Positions 1-7,910 of a stretch of DNA of 64,000 nt are shown here, piece after piece. The notes under the pieces were generated by a model. It did no database searches, was not told the DNA's origin, and saw only the letters and a program-made list of their open reading frames with translations. Each line of letters opens with the position of its first letter. Within the stretch, counting starts at the first letter, position 1. The stretch is from an uncultured Draconibacterium sp. (GTDB lineage Bacteria; Bacteroidota; Bacteroidia; Bacteroidales; Prolixibacteraceae), in contig NZ_OY781464.1 of the NCBI RefSeq assembly GCF_963676735.1, positions 2,947,001 through 3,011,000 of the forward strand. The letters run 5' to 3'. Made by a program: the position numbers and the translations under genes.

Positions 1-125
1 ACTGCTGACCACAATTGCTGTAGTAACAAAGCCCAGAATCCATCTGCTATTTAAAATCATTCTTAAATAAAATTTCTCATCAGACACAAATGTCTTTTAT
101 CCCTAAGTCAACCAGAATAAAGTTC

Positions 126-133
126 TATATTTG
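126..133 (+). promoter_or_regulatory. Putative -7 promoter element for the cysD operon
   Basis: TATATTTG matches the Bacteroidota primary-sigma -7 consensus TAnnTTTG exactly. No clear TTG is seen at the -33 spacing, so this is a candidate only. Confidence 0.4.
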
Positions 134-261
134 CAGTCGTTTTGTAAGAAGTAAATTGAATTTTATACAGCTACAGTGCAGTTTACCAAAGCAATTTTTT
201 GTATGAAGCATTTTTGCTTGCTGCCCGGTTGTTAATATAAAATAACAGGTAACAAAAATCT

Positions 262-298
262 TTCACCGGTAAATTCACAAGCTTAAGTTACCAGTGAA
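262..298 (+). promoter_or_regulatory. Inverted repeat in the cysD leader
   Basis: TTCACCGGTAA (262-272) and TTACCAGTGAA (288-298) pair at 10 of 11 positions around a 15-nt loop. It lies 40 nt before the ATG of cysD, so it could be an RNA hairpin or a repressor/activator site for sulfate-assimilation control. It lacks a following T-run, so it is not a classical terminator. Confidence 0.4.
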
Positions 299-338
299 TG
301 TTTGGAGTTAGCTGTTGAAAACAAACAATTCTATATAT

Positions 339-1247
339 ATGAATAACTATTCATTAACAAACCTGCGCGAACTGGAGGCCGAAGCCATCCACATCATCCG
401 CGAGGTGGCAGCCGAATTTGAGAACCCGGTAATGCTTTATTCCATCGGAAAAGATTCTTCAGTAATGGTACGCCTGGCCGAAAAAGCTTTTTATCCCGGC
501 AAAGTGCCATTCCCATTAATGCATATCGATTCGAAATGGAAATTCCAGGAAATGATTGAGTTTCGCGATAATTACGCTAAAGAAAAAGGCTGGGACCTGA
601 TTGTGCACCACAACAAAGAAGGCTTTGAAGGTGGCGTTGGACCATTCACGCATGGAAGTAAGGTACATACCGATATCATGAAAACCCAGGCTTTGCTGGC
701 CGGGCTAAACAAATATAAATTTGATGCCGCTTTTGGCGGTGCCCGTCGCGACGAAGAAAAATCGCGTGCCAAAGAACGTATTTTCTCCTTCCGCGATAAG
801 TTTCACCAGTGGGATCCCAAAAACCAGCGTCCTGAATTGTGGAACATTTACAACAGCCGCGTGCAGAAAGGTGAATCCATCCGGGTATTCCCAATCTCCA
901 ACTGGACAGAGCTGGACATTTGGCAGTACATCCGACTGGAGAATATCCCCATTGTACCGCTGTATTACGCCAAAGAACGTCCGGTAGTTGATATCGATGG
1001 CAGCCTGATTTTAGTAGACGACGAGCGTATGCCAAAAGAACTGCGCGAGAAAGCTGAAATGCGAAAGGTGCGTTTCCGTACTTTGGGCTGTTACCCGCTT
1101 ACCGGAGCTATTGAGTCGGAAGCCGATACCATCGAAAAAATTGTGGAAGAAATGATGACTGTAACCGTTTCAGAACGTACAACACGGGTTATCGACTTCG
1201 ACCAGGAAGCAAGTATGGAACAGAAAAAACGGGAGGGATATTTCTAA
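339..1247 (+). CDS. cysD: Sulfate adenylyltransferase subunit 2 (CysD)
   Basis: Small subunit of heterodimeric ATP sulfurylase, which makes adenosine 5'-phosphosulfate (APS) and PPi from ATP and sulfate in the cytoplasm. The PP-loop SIGKDSS sits at residues 35-41, the segment GGARRDEEKSRAKERI follows mid-protein, and the C-terminus ends in the family-typical KKREGYF. I chose the ATG at 339 (302 aa) over an in-frame TTG at 315, because CysD proteins begin with a YSLTxLxxLEAEAI block within a few residues of the start. The partner cysN lies downstream, separated by about 140 bp that hold a repeat-like sequence. Identity is very secure; only the start is open. Confidence 0.95.
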   Translation: MNNYSLTNLRELEAEAIHIIREVAAEFENPVMLYSIGKDSSVMVRLAEKAFYPGKVPFPLMHIDSKWKFQEMIEFRDNYAKEKGWDLIVHHNKEGFEGGVGPFTHGSKVHTDIMKTQALLAGLNKYKFDAAFGGARRDEEKSRAKERIFSFRDKFHQWDPKNQRPELWNIYNSRVQKGESIRVFPISNWTELDIWQYIRLENIPIVPLYYAKERPVVDIDGSLILVDDERMPKELREKAEMRKVRFRTLGCYPLTGAIESEADTIEKIVEEMMTVTVSERTTRVIDFDQEASMEQKKREGYF

Positions 1248-1387
1248 GAAGAGCAGTGAAAGGGCATGAGACCGCGTCGCCTTTGGCTCGCGGAACCGTG
1301 ATTCAAAAAAAGTTTGTTGCAAGATTTCCCGAGGAGCACAGCGACGAAGGGAACTCATTCCAAAACCACTACAGCAAAAAAGAAAAA
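1248..1387. repeat. REP-like element between cysD and cysN
   Basis: The spacer is far more GC-rich than other spacers here. It holds two imperfect stems: CGCGTCGCC/GGCTCGCG near 1273-1293 and TTCCC...GGGAA near 1327-1355. CGTCGC in the first half recurs inverted as GCGACG in the second. It is open in frame with cysN but resembles an interspersed intergenic repeat rather than protein. Its copy number elsewhere in the genome cannot be seen from one window. Confidence 0.45.
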
Positions 1388-3307
1388 ATGACAACAAAAA
1401 AATTAAACATACAAGAATTCTTAGATCAAGACCAAAAAAAGGATCTCCTAAGACTATTAACCGCTGGTTCAGTTGACGATGGCAAATCAACCCTGATTGG
1501 TCGTCTGATGGCCGACAGTAAAATGTTGTACGAAGACCAGCTGGAGGCCTTACACCGCGACAGCAAACGTGTGGGCCATGCCGGCGAGGAAATCGATTAT
1601 GCCCTGTTGCTCGACGGACTGAAAGCTGAACGCGAACAGGGAATTACCATTGATGTGGCTTACCGCTACTTTTCTACTGCCAAACGAAAATTTATTATTG
1701 CCGACACACCGGGGCACGAGCAGTACACCCGAAATATGATTACCGGTGGATCAACTGCCAACCTGGCCATTATCCTGATTGATTCGCGCTACGGGGTAAT
1801 TACCCAAACCAAACGCCACACCTACCTGGCCAGCCTTTTGGGTATAAAACACGTGGTGGTAGCTGTAAACAAAATGGATTTGGCCGATTATAAACAAGAA
1901 CGTTTTGAGGAGATTAAAGCCGATTACCAAGCTTTTGTTACGCAACTCGATATTCCCGATGTAAACTTTATTCCGCTTTCGGCATTAAAAGGCGACAACG
2001 TGGTAGAAGCCGGCAATAACATGCCCTGGTACCACGGCCCTTGCCTGCTGGAATTTTTAGAGAATGTACACGTTAGCTCCGACCGTAATTTCGACGACCT
2101 GCGCTACCCGGTACAGTATGTTTTGCGCCCCGATATTAAGTTCCGCGGCTTCTCTACTTCGGTAGCTTCGGGTATCATAAAAAAAGGCGACGAGGTAATG
2201 GTGCTGCCTTCGATGAAAAAATCGAAAGTGGAAAAAATTGTTACCTACGACGGTGAAAAAGACTATGCATTCCCGCCCGAATCGGTAACCGTAACGCTGG
2301 AAGACGAAATCGACATTTCGCGTGGAGATATGTTGGTACACCCCGATAACCTGCCGCGTGTGGAGCGCCAGTTCGAGGCCATGCTGGTATGGATGGAAGA
2401 AAGCGAAATGAACCTCAGTACACAGTTCTACATCAAACAGGCCAATAACAACACCAAGGCCCGTATCGACGAGATAAAATACAAGGTAGATGTGAACACG
2501 CTTGAAAAATCAAATATCGAAAAGTTCAGGCTCAACGAAATTGGCCGCGTGGCTATTACCACTACCAAACCGCTGTATTTCGATCCCTATAAAAAGAATA
2601 AACAAACCGGTTCGTTTATTTTGATCGACCCGGTTACGCACAATACCGTTGCAGTTGGTATGATTATCGACAAACTGAATAGCAAAAACCTGACTTCGCG
2701 GATTACCGATGTAGATAAGGCCAAAATTGCCAAAGGCGAAGCGCTGATAAAAGCCGAAGAATACCAACAAAAGTACAACCAAAAGGGCGAAACCATTTGG
2801 ATTACAGGCTTGCACGGATCGGGCAAAAACGAGCTGGCTTTTAGTCTCGAGAAAAAATTATTTGAAAACGGGGCTACGGCTGTGCTTATCGACGGTAGTT
2901 CGGTGCGTTCGGGCTTAAGCCGCGAGCTGGATTATTCTCCTGCCGACAGGGCCGAAAACCTGCGTAGGGTGGCACACATTTGCAAACTGCTGAACGACCA
3001 GGGTATTATAACCATTGCTTCGTTTATCAGCCGCAACGAAAGCCTGCGCCAACAGGTTGCCGAAATTATTGGCCCCGAGCGTTTCCACCTGTTTTACATG
3101 GATGCCGATGTGGAATATTGCAAGCAAAACAAGCCCGAATTGTACGAACTACTGGAACAGGGTAAAACTTCTGGTCTTCCGGGAGTTGATTTGGAATACG
3201 AGGCGCCGGTAAATGCAAAACTGCTGTTTAAACCTCAAAAAAATGAGGAAAACCTGGATGCCATACTCGATTATTTAGCTAAAGAAAAAGTGTTTCCTAA
3301 CCATTAG
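1388..3307 (+). CDS. cysN: Sulfate adenylyltransferase large subunit CysN with C-terminal APS-kinase-like (CysC) domain
   Basis: GTPase subunit that drives APS synthesis with CysD. GTPase motifs are GSVDDGKS (residues 27-34), DTPGHEQY and NKMD, followed by EF-Tu-like beta domains to about residue 430. From residue 467 a CysC-type domain follows (GETIWITGLHGSGK, then RSGLSRELDYSPADRAENLRR), a fusion known as NodQ/CysNC. The kinase half is odd. Its P-loop reads GSGKN instead of GSGKS/T (474-481), and the catalytic DGDNVR reads DGSSVR (about 502-507), so APS kinase activity is doubtful. I start at the ATG at 1388 (639 aa). The 44 extra codons upstream run through a repeat-like spacer. The epimerase gene follows after 10 bp, so all three may be co-transcribed. 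Confidence 0.93.
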   Translation: MTTKKLNIQEFLDQDQKKDLLRLLTAGSVDDGKSTLIGRLMADSKMLYEDQLEALHRDSKRVGHAGEEIDYALLLDGLKAEREQGITIDVAYRYFSTAKRKFIIADTPGHEQYTRNMITGGSTANLAIILIDSRYGVITQTKRHTYLASLLGIKHVVVAVNKMDLADYKQERFEEIKADYQAFVTQLDIPDVNFIPLSALKGDNVVEAGNNMPWYHGPCLLEFLENVHVSSDRNFDDLRYPVQYVLRPDIKFRGFSTSVASGIIKKGDEVMVLPSMKKSKVEKIVTYDGEKDYAFPPESVTVTLEDEIDISRGDMLVHPDNLPRVERQFEAMLVWMEESEMNLSTQFYIKQANNNTKARIDEIKYKVDVNTLEKSNIEKFRLNEIGRVAITTTKPLYFDPYKKNKQTGSFILIDPVTHNTVAVGMIIDKLNSKNLTSRITDVDKAKIAKGEALIKAEEYQQKYNQKGETIWITGLHGSGKNELAFSLEKKLFENGATAVLIDGSSVRSGLSRELDYSPADRAENLRRVAHICKLLNDQGIITIASFISRNESLRQQVAEIIGPERFHLFYMDADVEYCKQNKPELYELLEQGKTSGLPGVDLEYEAPVNAKLLFKPQKNEENLDAILDYLAKEKVFPNH

Positions 3308-3317
3308 GAAGGTTAAA

Positions 3318-4331
3318 ATGAAGATTTTAGTTACAGGAGCCGCCGGGTTTATTGGCTTTCACTTAAGCAATAAATTATTGGAGCAAGGAGCAACAGTGGT
3401 TGGAATTGATAATATCAACAACTACTACTCTACCAACTTAAAATATGCACGTTTGGCCCAGGCCGGCATCTCATCAGAAGCAAAAAACTGGCAGAAGAAA
3501 GTGGTTAGCTCAACAAACCCGGGGTATTCTTTTGTTCGGATGAATTTGGAAGATCGCGATCAAATCAATAAACTTTTTGAACGCGAGAATTTTGACATGG
3601 TGTGCAACCTGGCCGCTCAAGCCGGCGTACGTTACAGCATCGAAAATCCACATACTTATATCGAAAGTAATATCGTAGGCTTTATTAATATACTTGAAGC
3701 CTGCAGGCATAATAAAATTCAGCATTTGGTTTATGCCAGCTCGTCAAGTGTTTATGGCAATAGTGCCAAAATGCCTTTGTCGGTAAACGATTCGGTTGAC
3801 AACCCGATTAGCTTATATGCGGCAACCAAAAAGAGCAATGAACTGATGGCACACACCTACAGTCATTTGTTTGGGTTGCCATCAACAGGCTTGCGTTTCT
3901 TTACGGTTTATGGCCCCTGGGGACGACCGGATATGGCCTACTTCTCATTCACAAAAGATATTTTGGAGGGAAATACGATAAAGGTATTTAACAACGGCGA
4001 TCTGTACCGCGACTTCACCTATATTGATGATATTGTTGAGGGGATAGTAAAAATACTTCACAGTCCTCCTTCTAACGAATCGGACGCGCCTTACAAAGTG
4101 CACAATATTGGCAACTCCAACCCGGTTAAACTGATAGATTTTATTGAAACCATTGAAAAAGCGCTGGGTAAAAAAGCGCTAAAAGAATTTCACCCAATGC
4201 AACCCGGCGATGTATACAAAACTTTTGCCGATGTAAGTGCATTGGAGAAAGAGTTTGACTACAAACCCAATACCCCTCTTGAAAAAGGTATTAGGGATTT
4301 TGTTGCCTGGTTTAAGGATTTTTATCAATAA
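3318..4331 (+). CDS. NAD-dependent epimerase, UDP-glucuronate 4-epimerase type
   Basis: Extended short-chain dehydrogenase of 337 aa. The N-terminal Rossmann motif GAAGFIGFHL binds NAD, and the catalytic YxxxK is YAATK, preceded by the SSSSVYG segment. NLAAQAGVRYSIENPHTY and the TVYGPWGRPDMA block are typical of UDP-glucuronate 4-epimerases (GAE/LpsL/WbnF group), which make UDP-galacturonate for surface polysaccharide. It starts 10 bp after cysN and may share its transcript. A functional link with sulfation of a uronic-acid polymer is possible but unproven. The family call is firm; the exact sugar substrate is inferred. Confidence 0.88.
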   Translation: MKILVTGAAGFIGFHLSNKLLEQGATVVGIDNINNYYSTNLKYARLAQAGISSEAKNWQKKVVSSTNPGYSFVRMNLEDRDQINKLFERENFDMVCNLAAQAGVRYSIENPHTYIESNIVGFINILEACRHNKIQHLVYASSSSVYGNSAKMPLSVNDSVDNPISLYAATKKSNELMAHTYSHLFGLPSTGLRFFTVYGPWGRPDMAYFSFTKDILEGNTIKVFNNGDLYRDFTYIDDIVEGIVKILHSPPSNESDAPYKVHNIGNSNPVKLIDFIETIEKALGKKALKEFHPMQPGDVYKTFADVSALEKEFDYKPNTPLEKGIRDFVAWFKDFYQ

Positions 4332-4459
4332 CCTGAAAATAGATGTGGTAACATTCGGTAACCATTCATTTTTTTCTGTTATTAAAAAAATATACTACAC
4401 TTAAAAGTAGAACTGGCAATCAGAAGTCAGAAGTATTTAGCAGGATCAGGACATAAAAA

Positions 4460-4500
4460 AATTCGGCGGATAGTAAACACTGTTAACTATCCGCCGAATT
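4460..4500 (-). terminator. Rho-independent terminator of rnpB
   Basis: AATTCGGCGGATAGT pairs with ACTATCCGCCGAATT in a roughly 19-bp stem with a very small loop. On the minus strand it is followed by a run of seven T. It lies directly beyond the 3' end of the RNase P RNA. Confidence 0.85.
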
Positions 4501-4504
4501 AAAA

Positions 4505-4923
4505 AAGGCAAGCCTGTAAGCCGGGTTCTGTCATCCTGTTATTGTTAAAACAACAGCAGGAGCTTTATCATTTATCTTGTCCCGACATCACTGTCGGGCT
4601 CCTGCAGCCTACCCCTCCAAAGTCTCTTGTGCGTTGAGAGCAAAACGGGCCGTTTTGCTGTACCGCAACAGCGGCAAACACTTTGGATATACATGGCTTT
4701 GCAACCCGTGAGACGTACGGCTAATAATGTTGCCACCACTACCGGTGCGCTTTTACCGCACCTTTTCACCCGTTCCCTGCTATGTACACGCCACAGCCGG
4801 GTGGTTATTTTCTGTTACGTTGCTATCCCCTTTCAAAGATCTTCCCGCTAAGAAGCACGGTGCCCTGTGTTGCCCGGACTTTCCTCAATCCTGATAAACC
4901 AGAACAGCGATAAAGCGGCTTGC
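4505..4923 (-). ncRNA. rnpB: RNase P RNA component (bacterial type A)
   Basis: Read on the minus strand, the RNA contains the universal segment GAGGAAAGTCCGGGC near its 5' end, a GGTGCGGTAAAAGCGCACCG hairpin, and the conserved 3' end ACAGAACCCGGCTTACAGGC. It is the catalytic RNA that trims tRNA 5' leaders. The length of about 420 nt fits a bacterial type A molecule with somewhat long peripheral helices. It is flanked by a TACTTTTG -7 element upstream and a strong terminator downstream. Both ends are placed from these signals and could be off by several bases. Short open frames inside it are not genes. Confidence 0.95.
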
Positions 4924-4928
4924 CGGTG

Positions 4929-4936
4929 CAAAAGTA
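4929..4936 (-). promoter_or_regulatory. -7 promoter element of rnpB
   Basis: TACTTTTG on the minus strand matches TAnnTTTG exactly and lies about 6 nt before the inferred RNase P RNA 5' end. No clear -33 TTG was found; the region behind it is the AAGGAT-rich array. Confidence 0.65.
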
Positions 4937-4937
4937 G

Positions 4938-4998
4938 TAAAAGGATTAATTAAAAGGATAAAAGATGAATAAAAAGGATGAATTGGAAGGATTAGAGG
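4938..4998 (+). repeat. Left AAGGAT-rich array flanking the four-helix-bundle gene
   Basis: Degenerate repeats of AAGGATTA/AAAAGGATAA (four AAGGAT units in about 60 bp). The unit AAAGGATTAATT-nn-AAGGAT recurs in inverted orientation near 5447-5468, beyond the other end of the small gene, so the two arrays frame it as inverted repeats. Confidence 0.6.
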
Positions 4999-4999
4999 G

Positions 5000-5362
5000 T
5001 TAGTTAAATTTACGTTGATGCAACTTCTTACGCGATGATACAAAGATAGCAACAAGTTCCGACGCTTCCTTTTCAAGATTGTTTCGCTGCTCGGAATTAA
5101 TGAGCCTTAAGTTATCAATTAATTCAAGCCAGAACTGCGCTTCATCAGCTTCTTCTACTACAATACTGATCTTCGGGACAAATGCCGCTGTTGACTGAGC
5201 TAATTTCGCCGCCCTGTAATTTGCTGCTACCGAAGATGAACATCTGATTAACTGCCCCTGAATATGTTTTCCCAAATAATTATTGGGTAGACTTTCTGCT
5301 AAACGAATACAATCAATACAGAAGCTTTTAGTTCTTAGTTTGAGGTCTTTTTCTTTGTTCAT
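5000..5362 (-). CDS. Four helix bundle protein (23S rRNA intervening-sequence / S23 family)
   Basis: A 120-aa, highly helical protein of the family often encoded inside 23S rRNA intervening sequences and also free in Bacteroidota genomes. Diagnostic stretches are LAESLPNNYLGKHIQGQLIRCSSSVAANYRAA near the middle and EEADEAQFWLELI toward the end. The fold is shared with the Avd accessory proteins of diversity-generating retroelements, but no reverse transcriptase or template repeat is in this window. The molecular role is unknown. The gene stands alone between rnpB and the Smr gene and is bracketed by inverted AAGGAT-type arrays, which may mean that it moves or is maintained as a unit. Confidence 0.88.
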   Translation of the reverse strand: MNKEKDLKLRTKSFCIDCIRLAESLPNNYLGKHIQGQLIRCSSSVAANYRAAKLAQSTAAFVPKISIVVEEADEAQFWLELIDNLRLINSEQRNNLEKEASELVAIFVSSRKKLHQRKFN

Positions 5363-5394
5363 GATTAGAATTTATTGGTGATTACATTCACAAA

Positions 5395-5480
5395 TTACAT
5401 AATCTTCCCAATAATCCCTAATCATTAATCCTTCATCGTTATAGTTAATCCTTCAAATTAATCCTTTATCAATCATCCTT
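5395..5480 (-). repeat. Right AATCCTT-rich array flanking the four-helix-bundle gene
   Basis: At least four AATCCTT/ATCCTTT units (for example 5429-5435 and 5447-5468) lie in the opposite sense to the left array. The array runs into the stop codon of the neighbouring DUF2027/Smr gene at 5473. Confidence 0.6.
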
Positions 5481-6510
5481 TTCTAAGAATCACCATCGTT
5501 GCGCCATAGCCATACTCCTTAAACGAAGCGTCCTGGAAATAGTATTTTTTGAATTTGCGCTGCAAAATATTGGCTACTTCCTGTTTTAAAACCCCTTGGC
5601 CCACACCGTGAATAAATACAATTCGTTTCACATGATTCTTTATGGCCAGGTTCATTTCCGATTCAACAGCCTCCATCTGAATTTCCAGCATTTCGCGGTT
5701 GCTCAATCCCTCTGTATTATCTATTAACTCAGTAATATGCAAATCGATTACAGTTTCTTCGGCAGAACGCTTCCGTTCCTTCTGCTTTGGCAGGTCTGCT
5801 TTTTCTTTTGCCTTCACAACTTTTTTAAAATCATCTTGCGTTAGCTTATCCAACTCGGGTTGCATGGGATGGGGTGTAATTTGCAAAACCAGTGCATTTT
5901 TTCTGAAATAGGAATTGCTACGAAATGTAGATTCTTTGTAAAACTTTACCGGATTCACTCTAAACTTTTTCACCACCGGTTCATTCCACGTACTTTCCGA
6001 TTCTCGAAAATAAATGAGCTGAAAGCCAAAATCAGGCAAATCACTCAAATCCTCCTGAACCAATGCATCAATTTTTTCCCGCGAATTGGACTTAACAGTA
6101 CCCTGCTTAACAGCAACAACCTCATCAGTTTTCAGGTGCGAATAATTATACAGCAGCTTAAAATTACTATCGTTTACCAAAAACATTTCAATTTCGGCAT
6201 TTAACGGATTTTTTGAGTTATTGGGAACAAAACAAAAATAAAATTCAGGAGAGTTCTTACCATTTATAATTTCTCCTTCGGGCTCCAGAAAATCCGGCTC
6301 TGGCTGAATTTCTGGCGCCGTTTCAACTGTAGGCGAAGTAGTGCTTTCGTTTAATTCCGGTGCACTAATATTTACCAGTTCTTTAATGGGGTAAGGCACT
6401 TCAAAACCATCTTCACCCTCAACATTAACTGTGTTCTTATTAATAAAACCGGTTACAATACCTCCGCCAACATCATTTAAAAACTTAACCTTATCTCCTA
6501 CTTTTATCAT
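5473..6510 (-). CDS. DUF2027 and Smr domain protein
   Basis: A 345-aa protein of a type characteristic of Bacteroidota. The N-terminus (MIKVGDKVKFLNDVGGG) is a small beta-barrel-like module. The central part is DUF2027. The C-terminal 90 residues form an Smr nuclease-like domain with VIDLHI and the signature FIHGVGQGVLKQEV (HGxG). Smr domains act on branched DNA or on RNA of stalled ribosomes; unlike MutS2 this protein has no MutS ATPase. The longer frame back to 6588 is rejected, because a consensus TACTTTTG promoter element lies at 6529-6536, only 19 bp before the ATG at 6510. Its substrate is unknown. Confidence 0.85.
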   Translation of the reverse strand: MIKVGDKVKFLNDVGGGIVTGFINKNTVNVEGEDGFEVPYPIKELVNISAPELNESTTSPTVETAPEIQPEPDFLEPEGEIINGKNSPEFYFCFVPNNSKNPLNAEIEMFLVNDSNFKLLYNYSHLKTDEVVAVKQGTVKSNSREKIDALVQEDLSDLPDFGFQLIYFRESESTWNEPVVKKFRVNPVKFYKESTFRSNSYFRKNALVLQITPHPMQPELDKLTQDDFKKVVKAKEKADLPKQKERKRSAEETVIDLHITELIDNTEGLSNREMLEIQMEAVESEMNLAIKNHVKRIVFIHGVGQGVLKQEVANILQRKFKKYYFQDASFKEYGYGATMVILRKG

Positions 6511-6528
6511 GACTTTTTCTCTTTTTGG

Positions 6529-6536
6529 CAAAAGTA
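6529..6536 (-). promoter_or_regulatory. -7 promoter element of the DUF2027/Smr gene
   Basis: TACTTTTG on the minus strand is an exact TAnnTTTG match. Its position 19 bp before 6510 supports that ATG as the start. Confidence 0.6.
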
Positions 6537-6601
6537 CAATTTTTCTTCTACTGACCTTGTCACTCCGCCCGAGGCTGTATATCAGCAAACAATAAAAATA
6601 T

Positions 6602-6609
6602 TACTTTTG
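6602..6609 (+). promoter_or_regulatory. -7 promoter element of queA
   Basis: TACTTTTG, an exact consensus match, lies 21 bp before the TTG start of queA, implying a leader of only about a dozen bases. It is divergent from the Smr promoter 65 bp away. Confidence 0.6.
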
Positions 6610-6629
6610 CTGCCACAAAAACTTACGTT

Positions 6630-7841
6630 TTGAGTACATACAAAGATATAAAGATAAGCGATTACACCTACGATTTACCCGACCATAGGATTGCCAAATA
6701 CCCACTGGCAGAGCGCGATAAATCGAAATTACTGACCTGGTGCAACGGCCAAATAAAAGAAGATACTTTTGAGCATTGCGCGAAATACCTGCCCGAAGGA
6801 TCGCAGTTGGTTTTTAACAACACGCGTGTAATTCATGCCCGCTTGTTTTTTTACAAGGAAACCGGAGCCAAAATAGAAATCTTTTGCCTCGAGCCTGTTT
6901 CGCCTGCCGACTACCAGGTGGCTTTTCAGAATACCGAAGAAGTGACATGGAAATGTATGGTGGGCAATTCAAAAAAATGGAAGGAAGGTTTTCTGAGTCT
7001 GAAGTTTGAAATTAATGGAAAAACTATTGAACTTACTGCGGCAAAAACAGCGCAGGAGGGCAACTCGTTTCACATCCGGTTTATGTGGAACGGAGGTGTG
7101 CATTTTTCCGAGATAATTGATAAAATTGGCCAACTCCCGATTCCTCCTTACCTGAACCGGGATACTGAAGAATCGGATGAAGAAAGTTACCAAACCGTTT
7201 ATGCCAAAATTGATGGCTCGGTTGCGGCTCCTACTGCGGGATTACATTTTACAAAGCAGGTTTTGGAAACGCTAAACGCCAAAGAAATTAGCACCAACGA
7301 AATTACACTGCATGTTGGAGCAGGCACTTTTCAGCCAGTAAAATCGGAAACCATCGACGGGCATACCATGCACCACGAGCAGGTAATTATACCTATTGAT
7401 ATTTTACGCCGCTTTGTTGAGGATACTAAAAATATTATTGCGGTTGGCACCACCTCGGTACGCTCGCTCGAAAGCTTGTACTGGATTGGCTTACAGCTTG
7501 AAGAAAAACGTTTTAACCCCTACCGCCCGGAAGTAAAACAGTGGGAGCCCTACGAAAACAAAGCCAGCATTTCAATGGAAAAAGCCCTGCAAAATATCAT
7601 CTATTTTCTGGTTGAAAACGGCGAAAAAAGTATTCGCTTTGCCACACAAATTATCATTTTACCCGGCTACAATTTTAAACTTATCCGTGGAATGTTCACC
7701 AATTTTCATCAACCGCAAAGCACATTACTACTGTTAATAAGTGCTTTTTTAGGCAACAACTGGCGAGACGTGTACAATTATGCACTGGCAAACAATTTCC
7801 GTTTTTTAAGTTATGGCGACAGTAATTTATTTTTGAAATAA
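6630..7841 (+). CDS. queA: S-adenosylmethionine:tRNA ribosyltransferase-isomerase (QueA family)
   Basis: QueA transfers and isomerises the ribosyl group of SAM onto 7-aminomethyl-7-deazaguanine in tRNA, giving epoxyqueuosine. Family landmarks in this 403-aa protein are YDLPDHRIAKYPLAERDKSKL at the N-terminus, LVFNNTRVIHARL, DGSVAAPTAGLHFT in the middle, and the C-terminal GMFTNFHQPQSTLLLLISAF. The start is a TTG: no ATG precedes the conserved N-terminus, and a TACTTTTG element sits just upstream. Many Bacteroidota carry a second, shorter QueA-like protein, so the precise paralogue is not fully certain. It stands apart from other queuosine genes. Confidence 0.9.
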   Translation: MSTYKDIKISDYTYDLPDHRIAKYPLAERDKSKLLTWCNGQIKEDTFEHCAKYLPEGSQLVFNNTRVIHARLFFYKETGAKIEIFCLEPVSPADYQVAFQNTEEVTWKCMVGNSKKWKEGFLSLKFEINGKTIELTAAKTAQEGNSFHIRFMWNGGVHFSEIIDKIGQLPIPPYLNRDTEESDEESYQTVYAKIDGSVAAPTAGLHFTKQVLETLNAKEISTNEITLHVGAGTFQPVKSETIDGHTMHHEQVIIPIDILRRFVEDTKNIIAVGTTSVRSLESLYWIGLQLEEKRFNPYRPEVKQWEPYENKASISMEKALQNIIYFLVENGEKSIRFATQIIILPGYNFKLIRGMFTNFHQPQSTLLLLISAFLGNNWRDVYNYALANNFRFLSYGDSNLFLK

Positions 7842-7910
7842 GCGCTGGTAACACAAATTAACAGCTAAAACTTTGTACAAATTCCAACTTTAACCATATT
7901 TGTATTTGAT

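Larger units (their letters stand above)
1..338. other. Gene-free leader region upstream of cysD
   Basis: No credible coding sequence. It holds a TATATTTG -7 element at 126-133, a short AAGCAA/TTGCTT inverted repeat (189-194 and 214-219), and a larger inverted repeat just before cysD (262-298). If transcription starts near 140, the cysD leader is about 200 nt. I could not match it to a known riboswitch class. Confidence 0.6.

Noticed and set aside
1..338. Known sulfur or SAM riboswitch before cysD
   Set aside because: I found a hairpin but none of the conserved core sequences of the SAM riboswitch classes that I know.
4572..4851. Two overlapping open frames inside the rnpB region
   Set aside because: The sequence is RNase P RNA by its conserved segments on the minus strand.
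5000..5362. Avd accessory gene of a diversity-generating retroelement
   Set aside because: The fold is shared, but no reverse transcriptase, template repeat or variable repeat is present in the window.
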